Origin: Diploptera punctata | Lineage: Eukaryota > Arthropoda > Insecta > Blattodea > Blaberidae | Direction: 5' to 3' | Assembly (NCBI GenBank): GCA_030220185.1 | Contig: JASPKZ010007797.1 | Coordinates: 2,028,001 to 2,092,000, forward strand | DNA: 64,000 bases | Shown: positions 22,691-34,680 of the stretch, one piece after another | How positions within the stretch are numbered: position 1 is the stretch's first letter | Layout of the letters: the number at the start of each line of letters is the position of its first letter | Program-made: the position numbers and the translations under genes | Notes under the pieces: generated by a model | Seen by the model: the letters and a program-made list of their open reading frames with translations, nothing else | The model's database searches: none | Told to the model about the DNA's origin: nothing

Positions 22691-23400
22691 GAAGAAATTT
22701 AAATTCAATATTGAACACACAGAACATTGGGTTTTGCAAAATGTTTTGGCATTGTTAAACCTGTTAATATATTGGCAGCACTGTTTAACACTTTGCATAT
22801 GTCCATATGCACATGGTTAACTGGACATAAATATATGCCAAGTTATTGACACTAACAACTATATTTGAAGAAACGAGACCCGTCATACACTTGAAAGCCT
22901 TCGACAATTGTACACAGCCGTTAGGCTCACAAACTGTTTTGATCGTGAAACACAACCAGTCAATTGTTATTGTTGATGACTGTTTAGCTATCACTTTAAG
23001 ATAGAACAAATTTGTTTGAGCGACAAAATAAATATTATGGACGTTGCCATGTTCATGATTTTTGGTCTTCAAGCCATATTTAATATAGATTAGCTACCTA
23101 ACAACACACATAGACTGACATGTAGAATCTCTTCCAATTTTATTTTTTTTTAAATCTCACTACGTTTTATTAGAAAACGCAGTATAATATCAGCCACAAA
23201 AGTCTGTTGTTTTTATGTGGGTTACAAGACAAACTGACACCAACATTATGGAATTCGAGCTCAGCAATGGCTTGCTTTTACATTTGAGATGTCACACCCA
23301 TAGATAGTATAGAATTGACTCAATTTTCTTTGTATTTTAAGGGAATCCAGAATGTTCTTATTCCTAATGATTAATAAAATATGTTACATGAATATAAACC
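22691..23400. other. No gene seen
   Basis: The minus-strand frame at 22785-23072 is open for 95 codons, but no domain was recognised and its codon usage is not persuasive. Confidence 0.4.
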
Positions 23401-23429
23401 GAAATAAATATGACCATGTTTTTATTATT

Positions 23430-23930
23430 CATTTCATACATCTCAATGATGGATAAATCATATTTGAAGAGAAAAGTTATATGCTCAGACTGGGACTCGT
23501 ACTCAGGACCTTTGGCTTTCTAGGCCAATGCTCTACCGACTGAGCTACCTGAGCAAATTACAATCTAAATACAAATTTTTCTCTTATATACACTGTTCAT
23601 TCCCACACACCAAACACTATGAAACCTTTGCTTTTATCTTGTAAGTGGCGGCTTCTTTATTAAGAAGACATTTATTTAGGAATTTTACATTACATTATAA
23701 AGCCAGCATGGCTTCTTTCGATGTTTTTTTTATTCATTTCATACATCTCAATAAGGATAAATATTTTTGAAGAGAAAAATTATACGCTCAGCATATATAA
23801 GAGAAAAAATTGCATTTAGATTGGAACTTGCTCAGGTAGCTCAGTTGGTAGAGTTTTGGCCTAGAAAGTTAAAGGTCCTGGGTTCAAGCCCCAGTCTGAG
23901 CGTATAATTTTTCTCTTCAAATATGAAATA
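23430..23930. repeat. Inverted pair of family E tRNA-like cassettes with full body
   Basis: A minus-strand cassette (tRNA-like 23487-23558) and a plus-strand cassette (tRNA-like 23829-23902) are bounded by GAAGAGAAAAATTATACGC and its mirror. The tRNA-like parts fold with acceptor GCTCAGG / TCTGAGC, D-stem GCTC / GAGC and T-stem CTGGG / CCCAG. In the minus copy the anticodon stem is TTGGC / GCCAA. The loop CTAGAAA would give anticodon AGA, odd for a class I cloverleaf. Confidence 0.7.
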
Positions 23931-24106
23931 TGACCATATTGACTATAAGAAAATAAATGTTGAGCTATAAAGAAGATAATTCAGTATTAACATATTTTTA
24001 AAAATTGTACAATTATTCTGTTTAATAGATTCATTTTATCCAATTTTGGGTTTGTCATTTTAATTATTAACAATTTTAACATTGAAAGAACCAAATATTG
24101 TTTATA

Positions 24107-24500
24107 ATCTATGTGTATAAAAATGAAAGTATGTCTGTCTGTTTGTCCTTTATAGTCTTCTAAACCGTTCAAGCGATCTTCATGAAAATTTGTATGTGTA
24201 AGGTTTACAGATATGGTGAGTGTTTAGCCGTTATATATTATGTTCTAAAATCGTTAGCTGTCGTTCTAGAGAACACATTTTTCGATGTTTCACAACGAGA
24301 CTCAGTATATCCTATTAAAATAAACCGAGGTAGGTATTTCCAAAAAAAATTAGCAAAATCATACAATTAGAAGTGGAGGTTTACTTGAATTCCGAAATCA
24401 AAAGCTGCCTAAACGACTGGACCGATTTTGATGAAATTTTTTGTTAGTGTTTGAGTGGGTCCCTGGATGGTTTAGATTCACAAGTGAACCCGGTATATGG
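24107..24500 (+). repeat. Helitron-like repeat fragments
   Basis: It begins ATGTGTATAAAAATGAAAGT and contains CTGGACCGATTTTGATGAAA and GAGTGGGTCCCTGGATGG. The latter two blocks are shared with the Helitron-like element at 41985-42536. The 3' CTAG end was not found. Confidence 0.5.
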
Positions 24501-24781
24501 TGCTGCGATCGTGTTACTGGAATTATTTATGTCAAATATGTAGTCATCTGCATTACCAACAGCCTACTGACCACCTGAACTATCGTATTTCTACTTCAAA
24601 ATTTCTAAGAAGTTGCCATTTTGTGAAAATTCCTCGAGCAGAGGGTGATGACAGCGAGGTTGTCTCGTATCCACTTGTTAGCAACTGCAACTCTTTTTAT
24701 ATCCTTTTTTTTTTTTTTTTCAGTTTTTAGGTCTTTTTTAAGATATCATTAGGTCTTTTAAAAGGTCTTTTGTAGATATTT

Positions 24782-25133
24782 AAAAAAAAAAAAACTCCTG
24801 GCACGACAGGCCTACAAGGCCCTTAGCCTACCAGCCAGCTGCTAGCCTCACATCCACATGTGTCGATCACAGAGGTAGATGATAATCAGCCAGTGTAGGG
24901 GTGACATGTGGTCAGCATGTCGAGTCCCCCGGCCGTTATAGCTGGTTTTCTCAACTTGGAGCCGCTACTTATTGTAGCTACCCAAATGCATCACGATGCT
25001 GGGTGGGCACCGGTCCCATACTGGCCGAAATACCATGAGAAAATTTCTTCCCCCATGGAGACTCGAACCAGCGCAAGTCCCGTAGCTCTGCGCCAAGGCT
25101 TCCTGCCTTAACCACTCTGCTACAGCGCGGGAC
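24782..25133 (-). mobile_element. SINE, family G, with 13-bp target duplication
   Basis: The minus-strand head reads GTCCCGCGCTGTAGCAGAGT then GGTTAAGGCAGG (A-box), and later GGTTCGAGTCTCC (B-box). The poly(T) at 24782-24796 is the reversed tail. TTTGTAGATATTT lies at 24769-24781 and 25134-25146. It is the only copy in this window. Confidence 0.85.
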
Positions 25134-25324
25134 TTTGTAGATATTTTACAGGTCCTAAACTTCCGAGCCCTATTAATAACCTATTATTAAATTTGAAAGC
25201 TAACCCAAAACAATTCACACTAACCATTTGGGTCCTATTTCTACTAGTTTGAAATTTTAGTTGGTAAGACACTTAAGAATATAACAGTAATCACACTACC
25301 TTAGGCCTATATCTGTCAGTTTTT

Positions 25325-25890
25325 GTCTAGCATATATTAATCTTAACAAAATAATTAAATGGGAGCAAAGCATATTTTGCAAATAGAACCTTATTTAAAA
25401 ATAAATTAATATCAAAAACAACAAAAATAAGGCTATACAAAACACTCATTAGACCAATAGTTACATATGCTAGTGAAACTTGGGTCCTAAAAGAAACAAT
25501 AAAAGAGAAATTATTAATTTTTGAAAGAAAAATTTTAAGAAGAATATTTGGACCAAATAGAGGAATTGATAACTGTTGATGAATCAAAACAAATAACGAA
25601 CTAAACAAATTAATCTAAAATCAGAATATAGTAAACCATATAAGATCACTCAGAATTGGTTGGCTTGGACAGTTAATAAGAATGAATGATCAGAGATTGG
25701 TTAAGAAACTCTATAAATGAAAACCTATAGGAGGCAGAGCAGTTGGAAGACCGAAGATAAGATGGGAGAATGATACAATGAATGATCTAAAGAAAATGAA
25801 AGTGACTAATTTGAATATGGCAAGAGAAGATTGGCATGAAGGCGGGTTGTTGAGAAGGCCAAAATTTTCACCTTTGAAGTTGTCGTGCCT
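25325..25890 (+). mobile_element. Non-LTR retrotransposon 3' end
   Basis: The plus strand reads T-Y-A-S-E-T-W-V-L-K-E-T, then L-L-I-F-E-R-K-I-L-R-R-I-F-G-P-N-R, then R-I-G-W-L-G-Q-L-I-R-M and a G-R-P-K-x-R-W tail. One or two stops break it. It is one of the better preserved tails here. Confidence 0.75.
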
Positions 25891-27695
25891 TAAGATGATG
25901 ATGAAATAATTAATTAAAAAATTAATTTAGACAAAAACTGACATATCTTAAAGTGTGAGAAGCTCTGCAACAAAATTTTGCCTAAAACTGTAAACACAAA
26001 ATTCACATTAATGCGGTTTCTTCTTTATATATATTAATTAGGTTGAATACCGGCCAGGATTACCTTTTAAAATGTCTTGTATTAGAAAAATGATGATTTT
26101 TAACATTTTATTAAGACTTTATGTTGTTTGCAACAAAGAATAATGTACTAAAATAACGTAAATAATTTATCTAACGTTTACAAAATAGCGTTCACAAAAA
26201 TAATCTATTTATGTCACTATTATTACCACTGATATCAGGATTATGCATTTTGAGTTCAGGTGGCTTTGATTTTCATGTATATTAAGAATACTCGCCATAG
26301 AAGTACCTTCCGGGCAACATAACCTAAGGTTTACCAATCTGAATTGTTCATTCATTTGAACGATTCAGATTGAACTAAAAACAGTTGGAGGGCACATTAT
26401 TCAGATAGCCCTTAATTTGAAATACTGTAGTGTATTACGATGCAAGGTTGGGAAGTGTTTTTACAGAAGTGAGGAAATTATTAAAAACCGGGTGATAGTG
26501 AGGTTTTTAATTTCTGAGATTCTGTAAAATACTTCACGAACGTGCATTGTACATTATTTTTTGCGTGATGGTGTTTTCAAAATAATAAATAATAGTAAAA
26601 TAATAACATCTTTGTTGGAAATATTTGCGTTCATTATAAACAACTGACTAACGTTAACAGTCTGGTCAATGTTTATACGGTAAATGCCAAAAATAATTTA
26701 GTTGAGACTACTACAGGCTGTGACACCAATCAAGGATAAAATGTCAGAAAGTACGAATTTATTGTTTTATATTGTTTCAAACAAAGTTCAGTTAATTTAA
26801 AATGCAGTGATTTGTTTCATATAATCTATATTTACACTATCTTTTTGATATATTTTTGTATATACACTGTACCTAGTATACATAAAGGGCAGTGGTTTTA
26901 CTTCCCGCACTAGGTAGGTAATTTGTAATATTAAGTATAGTTATTTATAGGTTGGGAACCCCGAAATTTAGGAAATTGAACTTTCAATTATGATTGCCAT
27001 TGTTGCAAGTACGACAGAATGCACTGTCATGCAAAAACATAATATTTAAGTAATAAGATCATAGATTTATGTTAAATTACTATCGGACTTTACACAAATG
27101 ACTACTGTAAATTCCTAAGTGTAAATTCGGAGAAAATGTACAATTTGTAAGCAATATTTTAACAGTAGTGATTTAGGATAGTCTGGAACTCCTTAATTTT
27201 GAAGCAGCTACAATTAGAATAAGTTATCTGGTGTTTGATAGACAGTCTGCCATATTTTTGTATCTACCGACTCCAACATTGCGATTTGGCACGTCAAACT
27301 AACCTAAAGACAAAAATATTATTGGCATCACATTAATTTTCTATTATGCAAACTGCAGATTGTCTTTCAAATCTCCCCAGTTTTAGTTGAAATGACAGTT
27401 CAGCCAAATATTCTTTCTGTTAATTTTTTAATATCATTGAAATTGGAATGTCCTGCTTTCATTTCACCATATATAAATTCAGTTTCAAGAGTATGCATTA
27501 TTTTTAAATTTTGCTGATTGCTTGCTTATATCAAAATAACATTTTTTAAAGTTTAAATTAATGAAAATGCTACTTTTAGCTCATGAATAACACATATAAG
27601 GTGGTAATGATGCAAGAAAATCACAATATTTACAGGTCTACATATGCAATTGATTATAATATTAAAATATATTAAACTGTATTAGGGCCTACTCA
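25891..27695. other. No gene seen; hairpin at 26440-26550
   Basis: This is the longest stretch free of recognised mobile elements. At 26440-26550 the blocks AAGTGTTTTTACAGAA and TTCTGTAAAATACTT, and the inner blocks ATTATTAAAAACC and GGTTTTTAAT, form an imperfect hairpin, possibly a small MITE. Confidence 0.45.
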
Positions 27696-27699
27696 TTGC

Positions 27700-28135
27700 T
27701 TTCTGTTACAAAGCATTTTATTATATAGGTCCGAAACCTGGACAGTAAGTAGAAAACAAGCCAACAAGCTGTTAGCAGTAGAAATGGATTTTAGGAGGTG
27801 ACCGACAAGAATTTCAAGAAGGGATAAAATCAGAAACAGCACAATAAGGGAAATTATGCAAGTTGAAACAAATATAAAAAAAAATAGAAGAAAAACGTTT
27901 GAAATGGTATGGACACCTCATAAGAATGGAAGAAGATAGAATACCAAAGAAGATTCTTGATTGGAAAACTAATGGAAGAAGTGGAAGAGGCAGACCTAGA
28001 GAACATTTATTAGATGGAGTGAGAAGTATGGAAGCTAGAGATTTAATGGAAGAAGTTCCTTTAGACAGGAACCTCTGGCGACAAATCACTTTGGGTTGAA
28101 AGTGGAACACTGTATTGTGGAATATTCCTAATAAA
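27700..28135 (+). mobile_element. Non-LTR retrotransposon 3' end
   Basis: The frame at 27899-28099 reads K-W-Y-G-H-L-I-R-M-E-E-D-R-I-P-K-K-I then G-R-G-R-P-R-E-H-L-L-D-G-V-R, the standard LINE C-terminal tail. Upstream is a broken Y-x-x-E-T-W block near 27725. Confidence 0.75.
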
Positions 28136-28221
28136 AAATTACTCATTGCTGCCAATTGACAGAATGGAATGCAAATTGTATCATAACAGTTAAACCCCTT
28201 TTTTGTAACACAAAATTACTT

Positions 28222-28339
28222 ATTTTATTTAGGCTATGTTCAAAAATTGTCTTCCTTCTTCTTTCTTTGGCTCTTACAACATTTTATTTAGGCTATGTTC
28301 AAAAATTGTCTTCCTTCTTCTTTCTTTGGCTCTTACAAC
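28222..28339 (-). repeat. Two tandem copies of a 59-bp unit
   Basis: ATTTAGGCTATGTTCAAAAA and the next 39 bases are repeated with a period of 59. Read on the minus strand, the unit ends in an AAGAAAGAAGAAGG run and GTTGTAAGAGCC, which looks like a LINE 3' tail. Confidence 0.7.
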
Positions 28340-28471
28340 CCTAGTTGGGCCTTGGCCTACCCTTTTGAGATTTATTAATGAATCTGATTTAATTATGCTT
28401 ATTTCTCTACAGATGTCTCCTCAAGGGACAATTTATCATACTGCTTCTCATTAGAGTTAGCCGTAAATTTA

Positions 28472-28721
28472 AGTGACCCCCCTTCAGGCTCCCACTTTTC
28501 TAGTCAATCGGCATAAGATGTCAGTCAGATTGTCATCCCCATGCGATGGCTGCCTTTACTTCCAAAATATACTCTGGTATCAGTTGTCATTAGAGACTGA
28601 GTCAACCCCAGCAGGGTCATGGTGCCGCCAGAAGATTCAAACCAGTTTGAAAAAAGGACTCAAACCTGCTACCTTCCGGCTTGTAGCATATTGCTTTAAC
28701 CAACTATGCTACGGTGTGCCC
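28472..28721 (-). mobile_element. SINE, family C, tail-truncated
   Basis: The tRNA head is at the right on the minus strand (CATAGTTGGTTAAAGCAATA then the B-box region). It matches 5347-5648 but lacks the last 60 bp of the tail and is more diverged. Confidence 0.75.
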
Positions 28722-28889
28722 CCAAGCCCTAGTTTACACACTTTTTTTCATAAAATGCAAAATATGAAATATAAATATTAGAATGAACTATTGTTCCTTA
28801 AAATAGACATACACATTTTAACAAATTATTGTATTAAAATGATCTCAGTACTCTTTACATCAATTAAATCAGTTATGCCAAGAATATTT

Positions 28890-29515
28890 TAAAAATTAAA
28901 TGAAAAAACAAAAATAATGGCATTTTGGGGAAATGAGCATCATAATGAACACCAAAAACCATAATAGACAACAAACATCTAGAACAAGTAACAAATGTTA
29001 ATTATTTGGGTTGTAATTTTACTACAAACACAAAAACTGAAAGAGAAATAAATATGAAACTGTCAAAATTTCAAAATGATATGTGGCACTATACATAAAA
29101 CATTGAAGAACAAAACAAGAAGAGATACCAGATTGAAGTTTTACAAAACATTGGCAGTTCCTGCATTACTTTATGGGAGTGAAACTTGGATAATGACTAA
29201 AAAATTACAAAGTAGAATACAAAGCATAGAAATGTACTTCCTTAGAAGAACAAAAGGCTGCACAAGATTGGATCGGATAAAGAATGAAGATATAAGAACA
29301 GTTAAATATATATCCACTTGATAAAATCAAGGAATATAGAGATAAATGATTTAGACATGTAGAAAGAATGAATGTAACAAGATTACCAAAAGCAGCATTT
29401 AACTACAAGCCAAGAGGTTCAAGGAATGTATGAAGGTCAGTGAAAAGATGGACACAACAAATGTGAGGCAGAACCGACAATTTTCCTAACCCACGAAGTG
29501 AAGAAGAAGAAGAAG
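28890..29515 (+). mobile_element. Non-LTR retrotransposon 3' end
   Basis: The plus strand reads V-N-Y-L-G-C-N-F, then L-K-F-Y-K-T-L-A-V-P-A-L-L-Y-G-S-E-T-W-I, then R-R-T-K-G-C-T-R-L-D (29076-29321). After a frameshift a tail ends in (GAA)n at 29500-29520. It belongs to the same family as the nested LINE at 36.7-39.8 kb. Confidence 0.8.
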
Positions 29516-30568
29516 AAGAAAATATATCATACTACAAATTACAATAATTGAACTGAATGGCTATATCTTCATCTTAAGAAATGTCAAATCCTGATTCTTG
29601 ATTTTTCCTTCATTTAGGATTATCCTCTCACATACATTCTAGTTCCAACTTGTTCTGTGCCTGTTGTACAAAATTAAAAAAAAAAAAATAAAACTTTGTC
29701 TATATTATCTAACGTTTGTGTTGTTTTCCTTCTCTATTGTCAAGTATACTTTGTCACTTTTGGCAGACTGTATTTGGGTAAGTTTGTTACATAAATAATG
29801 ATTTGACATAATTTGGAGAGATTCTTTTTTAATCTGCTGGTGATAATTTAATCTCTAAGAGAAAACAATAGTTTCTAAAAGATTAAAAAAACGAGTTTAT
29901 CTCCATGAGCTACGGAAGTAATTTACAAAATGCATTCATTTTTATAGACATAAATGTCTTTAATAAAATTAATAATACAATTCTGCAACTCTCATAATAA
30001 ATATTAAAATTTTATCTTAAAATTATGTCATTTTTATATTAGTTTATAATATCTGATACCCTAAGATTTTTATATGATACGTAGATGTTATTTTCTGGGT
30101 TTGTTGGCCGTGGTTCCGATGGTCGGAAGTTCCCTGAAATTTCGCTGGAAATGCGCCCTCAAGGATTGATTTGACTCAAACTGGGGAACATCAAGACTCG
30201 GACTACGGCCATAATAAAGCCCGGAAGTTACATTAAGTATGATACAAATTCCGTCCATGAAAGCTCAAGACATAACAATTTTATGATATAATGAACTATG
30301 AAAATATGATAGATACATTCGATCAGTAATTATACATTTGTTACTTCAGTATTTTTGGGATTACCGGTACATGGAATTGAGCCAATTCTATTAATATACA
30401 CTGAACATCCTTCTAGATTACCTTCATCACATTACCCGTGAAGGATTATATAAAATACAAATCAGTGAAAAAATGTGCACACTTCCTGTGGGTGAAGTCT
30501 CCCATCGACCAATAGAATGGTGTTAAGAAATGACGACGACACTTATAAATTAGTGCCATTTTGCTTCT
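29516..30568 (-). other. 3' flank, probably 3' UTR, of mAChR-A; hairpin at 30094-30226
   Basis: Minus-strand transcription of the receptor runs into this stretch after the stop at 30569. No canonical AATAAA could be assigned with confidence on the minus strand. At 30094-30226 an imperfect inverted repeat (TTGGCCGTGGTTCCG / CGGACTACGGCCA) resembles the outer arms of the palindrome at 37.7 kb. Confidence 0.4.
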
Positions 30569-31240
30569 TCAATTATAAAACCCTCTGTTCATGGCACTTC
30601 TGTTGCGATTGTGCCATTTGCACGTGAGGATGCGGACATACGTGTGTCTGAAGGAAGCATTGCACAGTGCATAACACACCGGATTGATTGTGCTGTTAAT
30701 ATAACATAAATAATAAAAGAAGTCCCACAGTTCTTGAGGAATGCAGCCCGTGCACGCAGTCAACGGCTTAAGAAGCACCAATATGTTATATGGAGTCCAT
30801 GTGATAATGAAAGCCAACAAAATCGCGGATAAAGTTTTAGCAGCTTTTTTGTCAGCTTTCTTTTCTTGCGTCTTCTTTTTCTTCTTCTGTTGATGTTGTA
30901 ATTTGGGTCCAGCATTAGCCAACAGAGCTTTAGAGCCACTTGCCAACTGTTTGGGGATGATCTTTGCATTGAGCGGAATACGGATGTCTGGCATTTGACT
31001 CGGCCGCCTGTTGATAGCCGGTGAGATCGGAAAACCTCCTGCAGGATGCAGACTTAAGTTATAGTCTATGCCCATGCTGGTGGCACTGTCTACACGACCT
31101 ACCAACCGCTGAGCACCTCCACGAATTGGAGTTAACACATTAGCGTCGTCGGCTATCATTTTGATGGAAGGTTGATCTGCTCCACCACTACCGTCGCAAC
31201 TTGATGAGTCCGGAGGCAGGCGGATCAGTATCGTGTATAC
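30569..31240 (-). CDS. mAChR-A: Muscarinic acetylcholine receptor A-type, terminal coding exon (TM6, TM7, C-terminus)
   Basis: This exon encodes the last 223 residues of a rhodopsin-class receptor for acetylcholine that signals through G proteins at the plasma membrane. Residues 1-115 are the end of intracellular loop 3, residues 117-135 are a lysine-rich stretch, TM6 is about 136-158, the third extracellular loop about 159-169, and TM7 about 170-192. TM6 carries F-I-I-T-W-T-P-Y-N, giving the family's W6.48, Y6.51 and N6.52 (residues 148, 151, 152). TM7 carries Y7.39 and Y7.43 (176, 180) and the N-P-V-C-Y form of NPxxY (186-190), so the visible part of the orthosteric site is intact. The acceptor is a pyrimidine-rich tract ending TTTCAG just before position 31240; the reading phase is 0; the stop is TGA at 30569-30571. 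The run [12 protein letters not shown] and the C-terminal C-K-W-H block match insect mAChR-A as I recall it. A B- or C-type receptor is unlikely. Confidence 0.95.
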   Translation of the reverse strand, partial: VYTILIRLPPDSSSCDGSGGADQPSIKMIADDANVLTPIRGGAQRLVGRVDSATSMGIDYNLSLHPAGGFPISPAINRRPSQMPDIRIPLNAKIIPKQLASGSKALLANAGPKLQHQQKKKKKTQEKKADKKAAKTLSAILLAFIITWTPYNILVLLKPLTACTGCIPQELWDFFYYLCYINSTINPVCYALCNASFRHTYVRILTCKWHNRNRSAMNRGFYN

Positions 31241-31314
31241 CTGAAACAAATTCAACATTACTTATTTAATACTCTTAACAGAATATACAAATATAAGCTA
31301 CTAGTTTATGCTAA

Positions 31315-31571
31315 CTATTTAACTCATGCCCCAAATTGGAATCAATGACCAATAACGTTTCAATGAATTTTAAATTATAACCAATCACAGTCGTCTTTCA
31401 CCTCGAATTTATCAACTTAAGTTTATCATATTAAAGAAAGCTCCTCATTTTTAACATTCTGAATAGGTCAGAGCATTATTTTGCAGTGACTGACTCTATA
31501 AGAAATACATTGAATGTAGCAATTTATAAATTAAGATGTAAGAATCCTAGAAAACAAGTACTCCCACATTG

Positions 31572-31607
<36 letters not shown>

Positions 31608-32160
31608 AATGTAACCAGATACTGTTTGCGGGATATAATAGAAAAACATTTGTAGCAATTTATTTTTACCAAAATAAAAAGAAACCACTGTTTTCACTTT
31701 CTTAAACGTATTATTTCCCAGGTATTTACGTTCCAGAAAAATATAATTGACATATTTACATCATAGGACATCAGAAATTAATTAATAACCTACAATGTTG
31801 GTTATAAACAGTTTGATGCGTTTCATTTTTTCTCCACTAGAGTGCATTCTTACAATATTGCGTTCCTTTGGCAATAAATACTATGATCTGGTTGCAGTGA
31901 TGAACAAATGAAACATAACAAACGTTTCTCATTTATTTTCAAACATCGCCATTTACATTAACTATATAAATATTTTAAAATAACTATATTTAAATAATGA
32001 TTTGTGAGTAAACAGCTTAATTTTATTCGTTAAATAGTGCTAACATATGCCATTCTTGATTTCCAAATTCTCTACATAAATTCACTCATCACTTCGTGAC
32101 ATCGTGAATTTATCGATAATTTGGAAATCACTCGTGGCATTACTTATGATAATGCAGACA
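31315..32160 (-). repeat. H repeat, long copy
   Basis: It begins TATTTAACTCATGCCCCAAA and ends near TTGGAAATCACTCGTGGCAT. Orientation is opposite to 25-267. An (AT)n run at 31576-31601 interrupts it. Confidence 0.7.
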
Positions 32161-32205
32161 ATACTCATAGATAGAAAAAAAATGTTTATTGTATTTATAA
32201 CATTC

Positions 32206-32870
32206 GTCTATTTAACTCATGCCCCAAATGGTAGTCAATAACCAATCACGTTTCAATGAATTTTGTTTTAAAACCAATGACAGTTGTGTTTCACCTTGCA
32301 GTTTATCAATTTATCTTTACCAGCTCCTGCTTTTGTGATAAGGAAAGCTCCTCCTTTTTAATATTCTGAACAATATAGAGCATTATTTTGCAGTGACTTA
32401 CTCTCCAACAAATATGTTGAATATAGCAAATAATGAACAGATTCCTTCGAACTACACATTTGATAATTGTGTTCAATAATTGTGTTTTTAAATAATGATT
32501 TTACTGAGTTGTTTACTAAACAAAGAAATTAATAACCTATAATGTTGGTTATAATATACAGTTTGATGTGTTTTTTTTTTCTCCACTAGGGTGCATTCTT
32601 ACAATATTGCGATCCTATTTGGCAATAAATAATACGTATGATCAAGTTGTAGTGAATAAAAAATGAAACATAAGCACACATTTCTGATTTGTTTTCAAGC
32701 ATCGCCGTTTACATTAAATATATAAAACAATTAAAATACCGGTAACTATATTTGAATGATGATTTTTGAGTAAACAGCTTAATTTTATTCATTAAATAGT
32801 CCTAACAAATGCCACTCTTGATTTTCAAATCATCTAGAAAAATTCACTCGTGACATTACTTGTGATTATT
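32206..32870 (-). repeat. H repeat
   Basis: This is a tandem neighbour of the copy at 31315 in the same orientation, and inverted to the copy at 33360. Confidence 0.75.
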
Positions 32871-33089
32871 TAATACATGCTCCAACTATATTTGTGGAGA
32901 AGAATAGGAAGCGTAACACACAGCCTCTCCTATTCAAATGTCATTCTCACCTTCTCGTGGTCCACCTGTTTCTACAAACGAGGAAATGGCTACCGAATAA
33001 CAGCGGTATAACTGTTTCATCAAATGGAATGCTGCATCACAAGCCTGTCCAGAGGCTAAAAGTCGCAGCTCCTCTACTGGACTACATAA

Positions 33090-33350
33090 CGATAAGGCTA
33101 GTAACCTATCTTAAGGAAAACTACATTACTTTCAAACCTCAGAAAAGTGGCATAAGGGTTAAATTAAACTGGCTAGACCATGTAAAAAGAATTAAAGAAT
33201 TTCAAATTAAGAATTGAAATCAAGAATTCCAAAAATGATGATGCAATATAAACCCAAAGGACATCGTCGACCAGAAAGACCTTTTAAAAGACTGCTAGAT
33301 GGGGCCGAAACAGATTTACAAAGGCCTAATTCGTGATGGATGATGATAAT
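33090..33350 (+). mobile_element. Non-LTR retrotransposon 3' end
   Basis: The plus strand reads V-K-L-N-W-L-D-H-V-K-R-I-K-E-F and, after frameshifts, P-K-G-H-R-R-P-E-R-P-F-K-R-L-L-D-G. This is the G-R-P-x-R tail of a LINE ORF. It sits between the inverted H copies. Confidence 0.65.
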
Positions 33351-33359
33351 GCAATTTTT

Positions 33360-34006
33360 CATAAGTAATGCCACGAGTGATTTCCAATTTATATAGAGGA
33401 TTTTGAAATCGAGAGTGGTATTTGTTAGGAGTATTTAACGAATACAATTAAGCTGTTTACTCACAAATCAATATTTAAATATAGTTATTTTAATATATAT
33501 ATTTAATTTAATGTAAATGGCGATGATTGAAAACAAATGAGAAATGGCTAGTTTCATTTGTTCATCCATTGCAATTAGATCACATTATTTATTGCCAAAT
33601 AGGATCGAAATATTGTAAGAATTGAGTATAGTGGAGAAAAATGAAACACATCAAACTATATATTATAACCAGCATTATAGGTTATTTTTTGTTAAACAAC
33701 TCAGTAAAATCATTATTTAAAAACACAATTATTGAACACACAATTATCAAATATGTAGTTCAAAGAAATCTATTCATTATTTGCTGCATTTAATGTATTT
33801 GTTGGAGAGTCAGTCATTGGAAAAATAATGCTCTGAATTGTTCAGAATATTAAAAAAGGAAGAGTTTTCTTTATCACAAAAGCAGGAGGTGGTTAAGAGA
33901 ATTCGATAAAGAGCGAGGTGAAACACGACTGTCATTGGTTGTAAAACAAAATTCATTGAAACATGATTGGTCATTGACTCCCATTTGGAGCATGAGTTAA
34001 ATAGTC
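33360..34006 (+). repeat. H repeat
   Basis: It runs from TAAGTAATGCCACGAGTGAT to GGAGCATGAGTTAAATAGTC. With 32206-32870 it makes an inverted repeat of about 650 bp around a 490-bp spacer inside the receptor intron. Confidence 0.75.
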
Positions 34007-34680
34007 ATTCAAATTTAACCATTTAGGTCCACCCTCTAGAGTTTGTGACTTGTGTACAAAATCTTATTGAAATTCAACAAATGGTTCTCGATATATTGTT
34101 TTTTTTTGTATCAAAACAAATTGAGGAAAAACAGTCTAAAATTTCGACATACTTGTACTTACATAATTAACAATCTTATAAAAAAAACGTATCATAACTA
34201 ATAATTGGAATTTTTAAATGACGATTTGGAATGGGGTGCAGAAATGCATACTCTGTCGTTTGAGTCATGGTTCTTACTGTATAAACCCCCTTAACTACTA
34301 ATATGGTGGACTCTTCCCCAAGAGACATTATTAAGTCAAGTGTCTATCCATAATCTTTCATCTCCTTTAATAAAGTGAAAATTGTGAAGTTACAGAATTT
34401 ATTAATATAGGTCGTCTGCAACTATCAGATAACACGCTCCCATTGAAGATTTGCTGTCAGATCCCAAAGGGAGAATTCTTGCTATATTTTAAAAATAACC
34501 ACAACCATAATTTAAAATTAAACCATAATCCAGACTTATAAGCATACTTGGAGTTTCATTCTTAGATAAATAACAAACAATGAAATTATTCATGCGATTT
34601 GCCTCATACGGTAGCTTTTGATACTCATATTCGTGTCAATATTAATAAAATTCATTGTTAAAACCGTTGAGGTGGAGAGC
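34007..34680. other. No gene seen
   Basis: The sequence is AT-rich intron with no recognised repeat. Confidence 0.4.

Noticed and set aside
22785..23072. 95-codon minus-strand frame, considered as a small gene
   Set aside because: No domain, no splice or promoter evidence, and the length is within chance for AT-rich DNA with this many frames.
23829..23902. Possible functional tRNA gene
   Set aside because: The cloverleaf is nearly complete, but the nominal anticodon AGA does not fit a class I tRNA, the anticodon stem has mismatches in this copy, and the repeat flanks continue without a break.
27814..28155. Minus-strand frame of 113 codons
   Set aside because: It is the antisense of a LINE C-terminal tail.
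30760..30969. Lysine/arginine-rich minus-strand frame
   Set aside because: It overlaps the receptor terminal exon in another frame; the receptor frame has TM6 and TM7 motifs.
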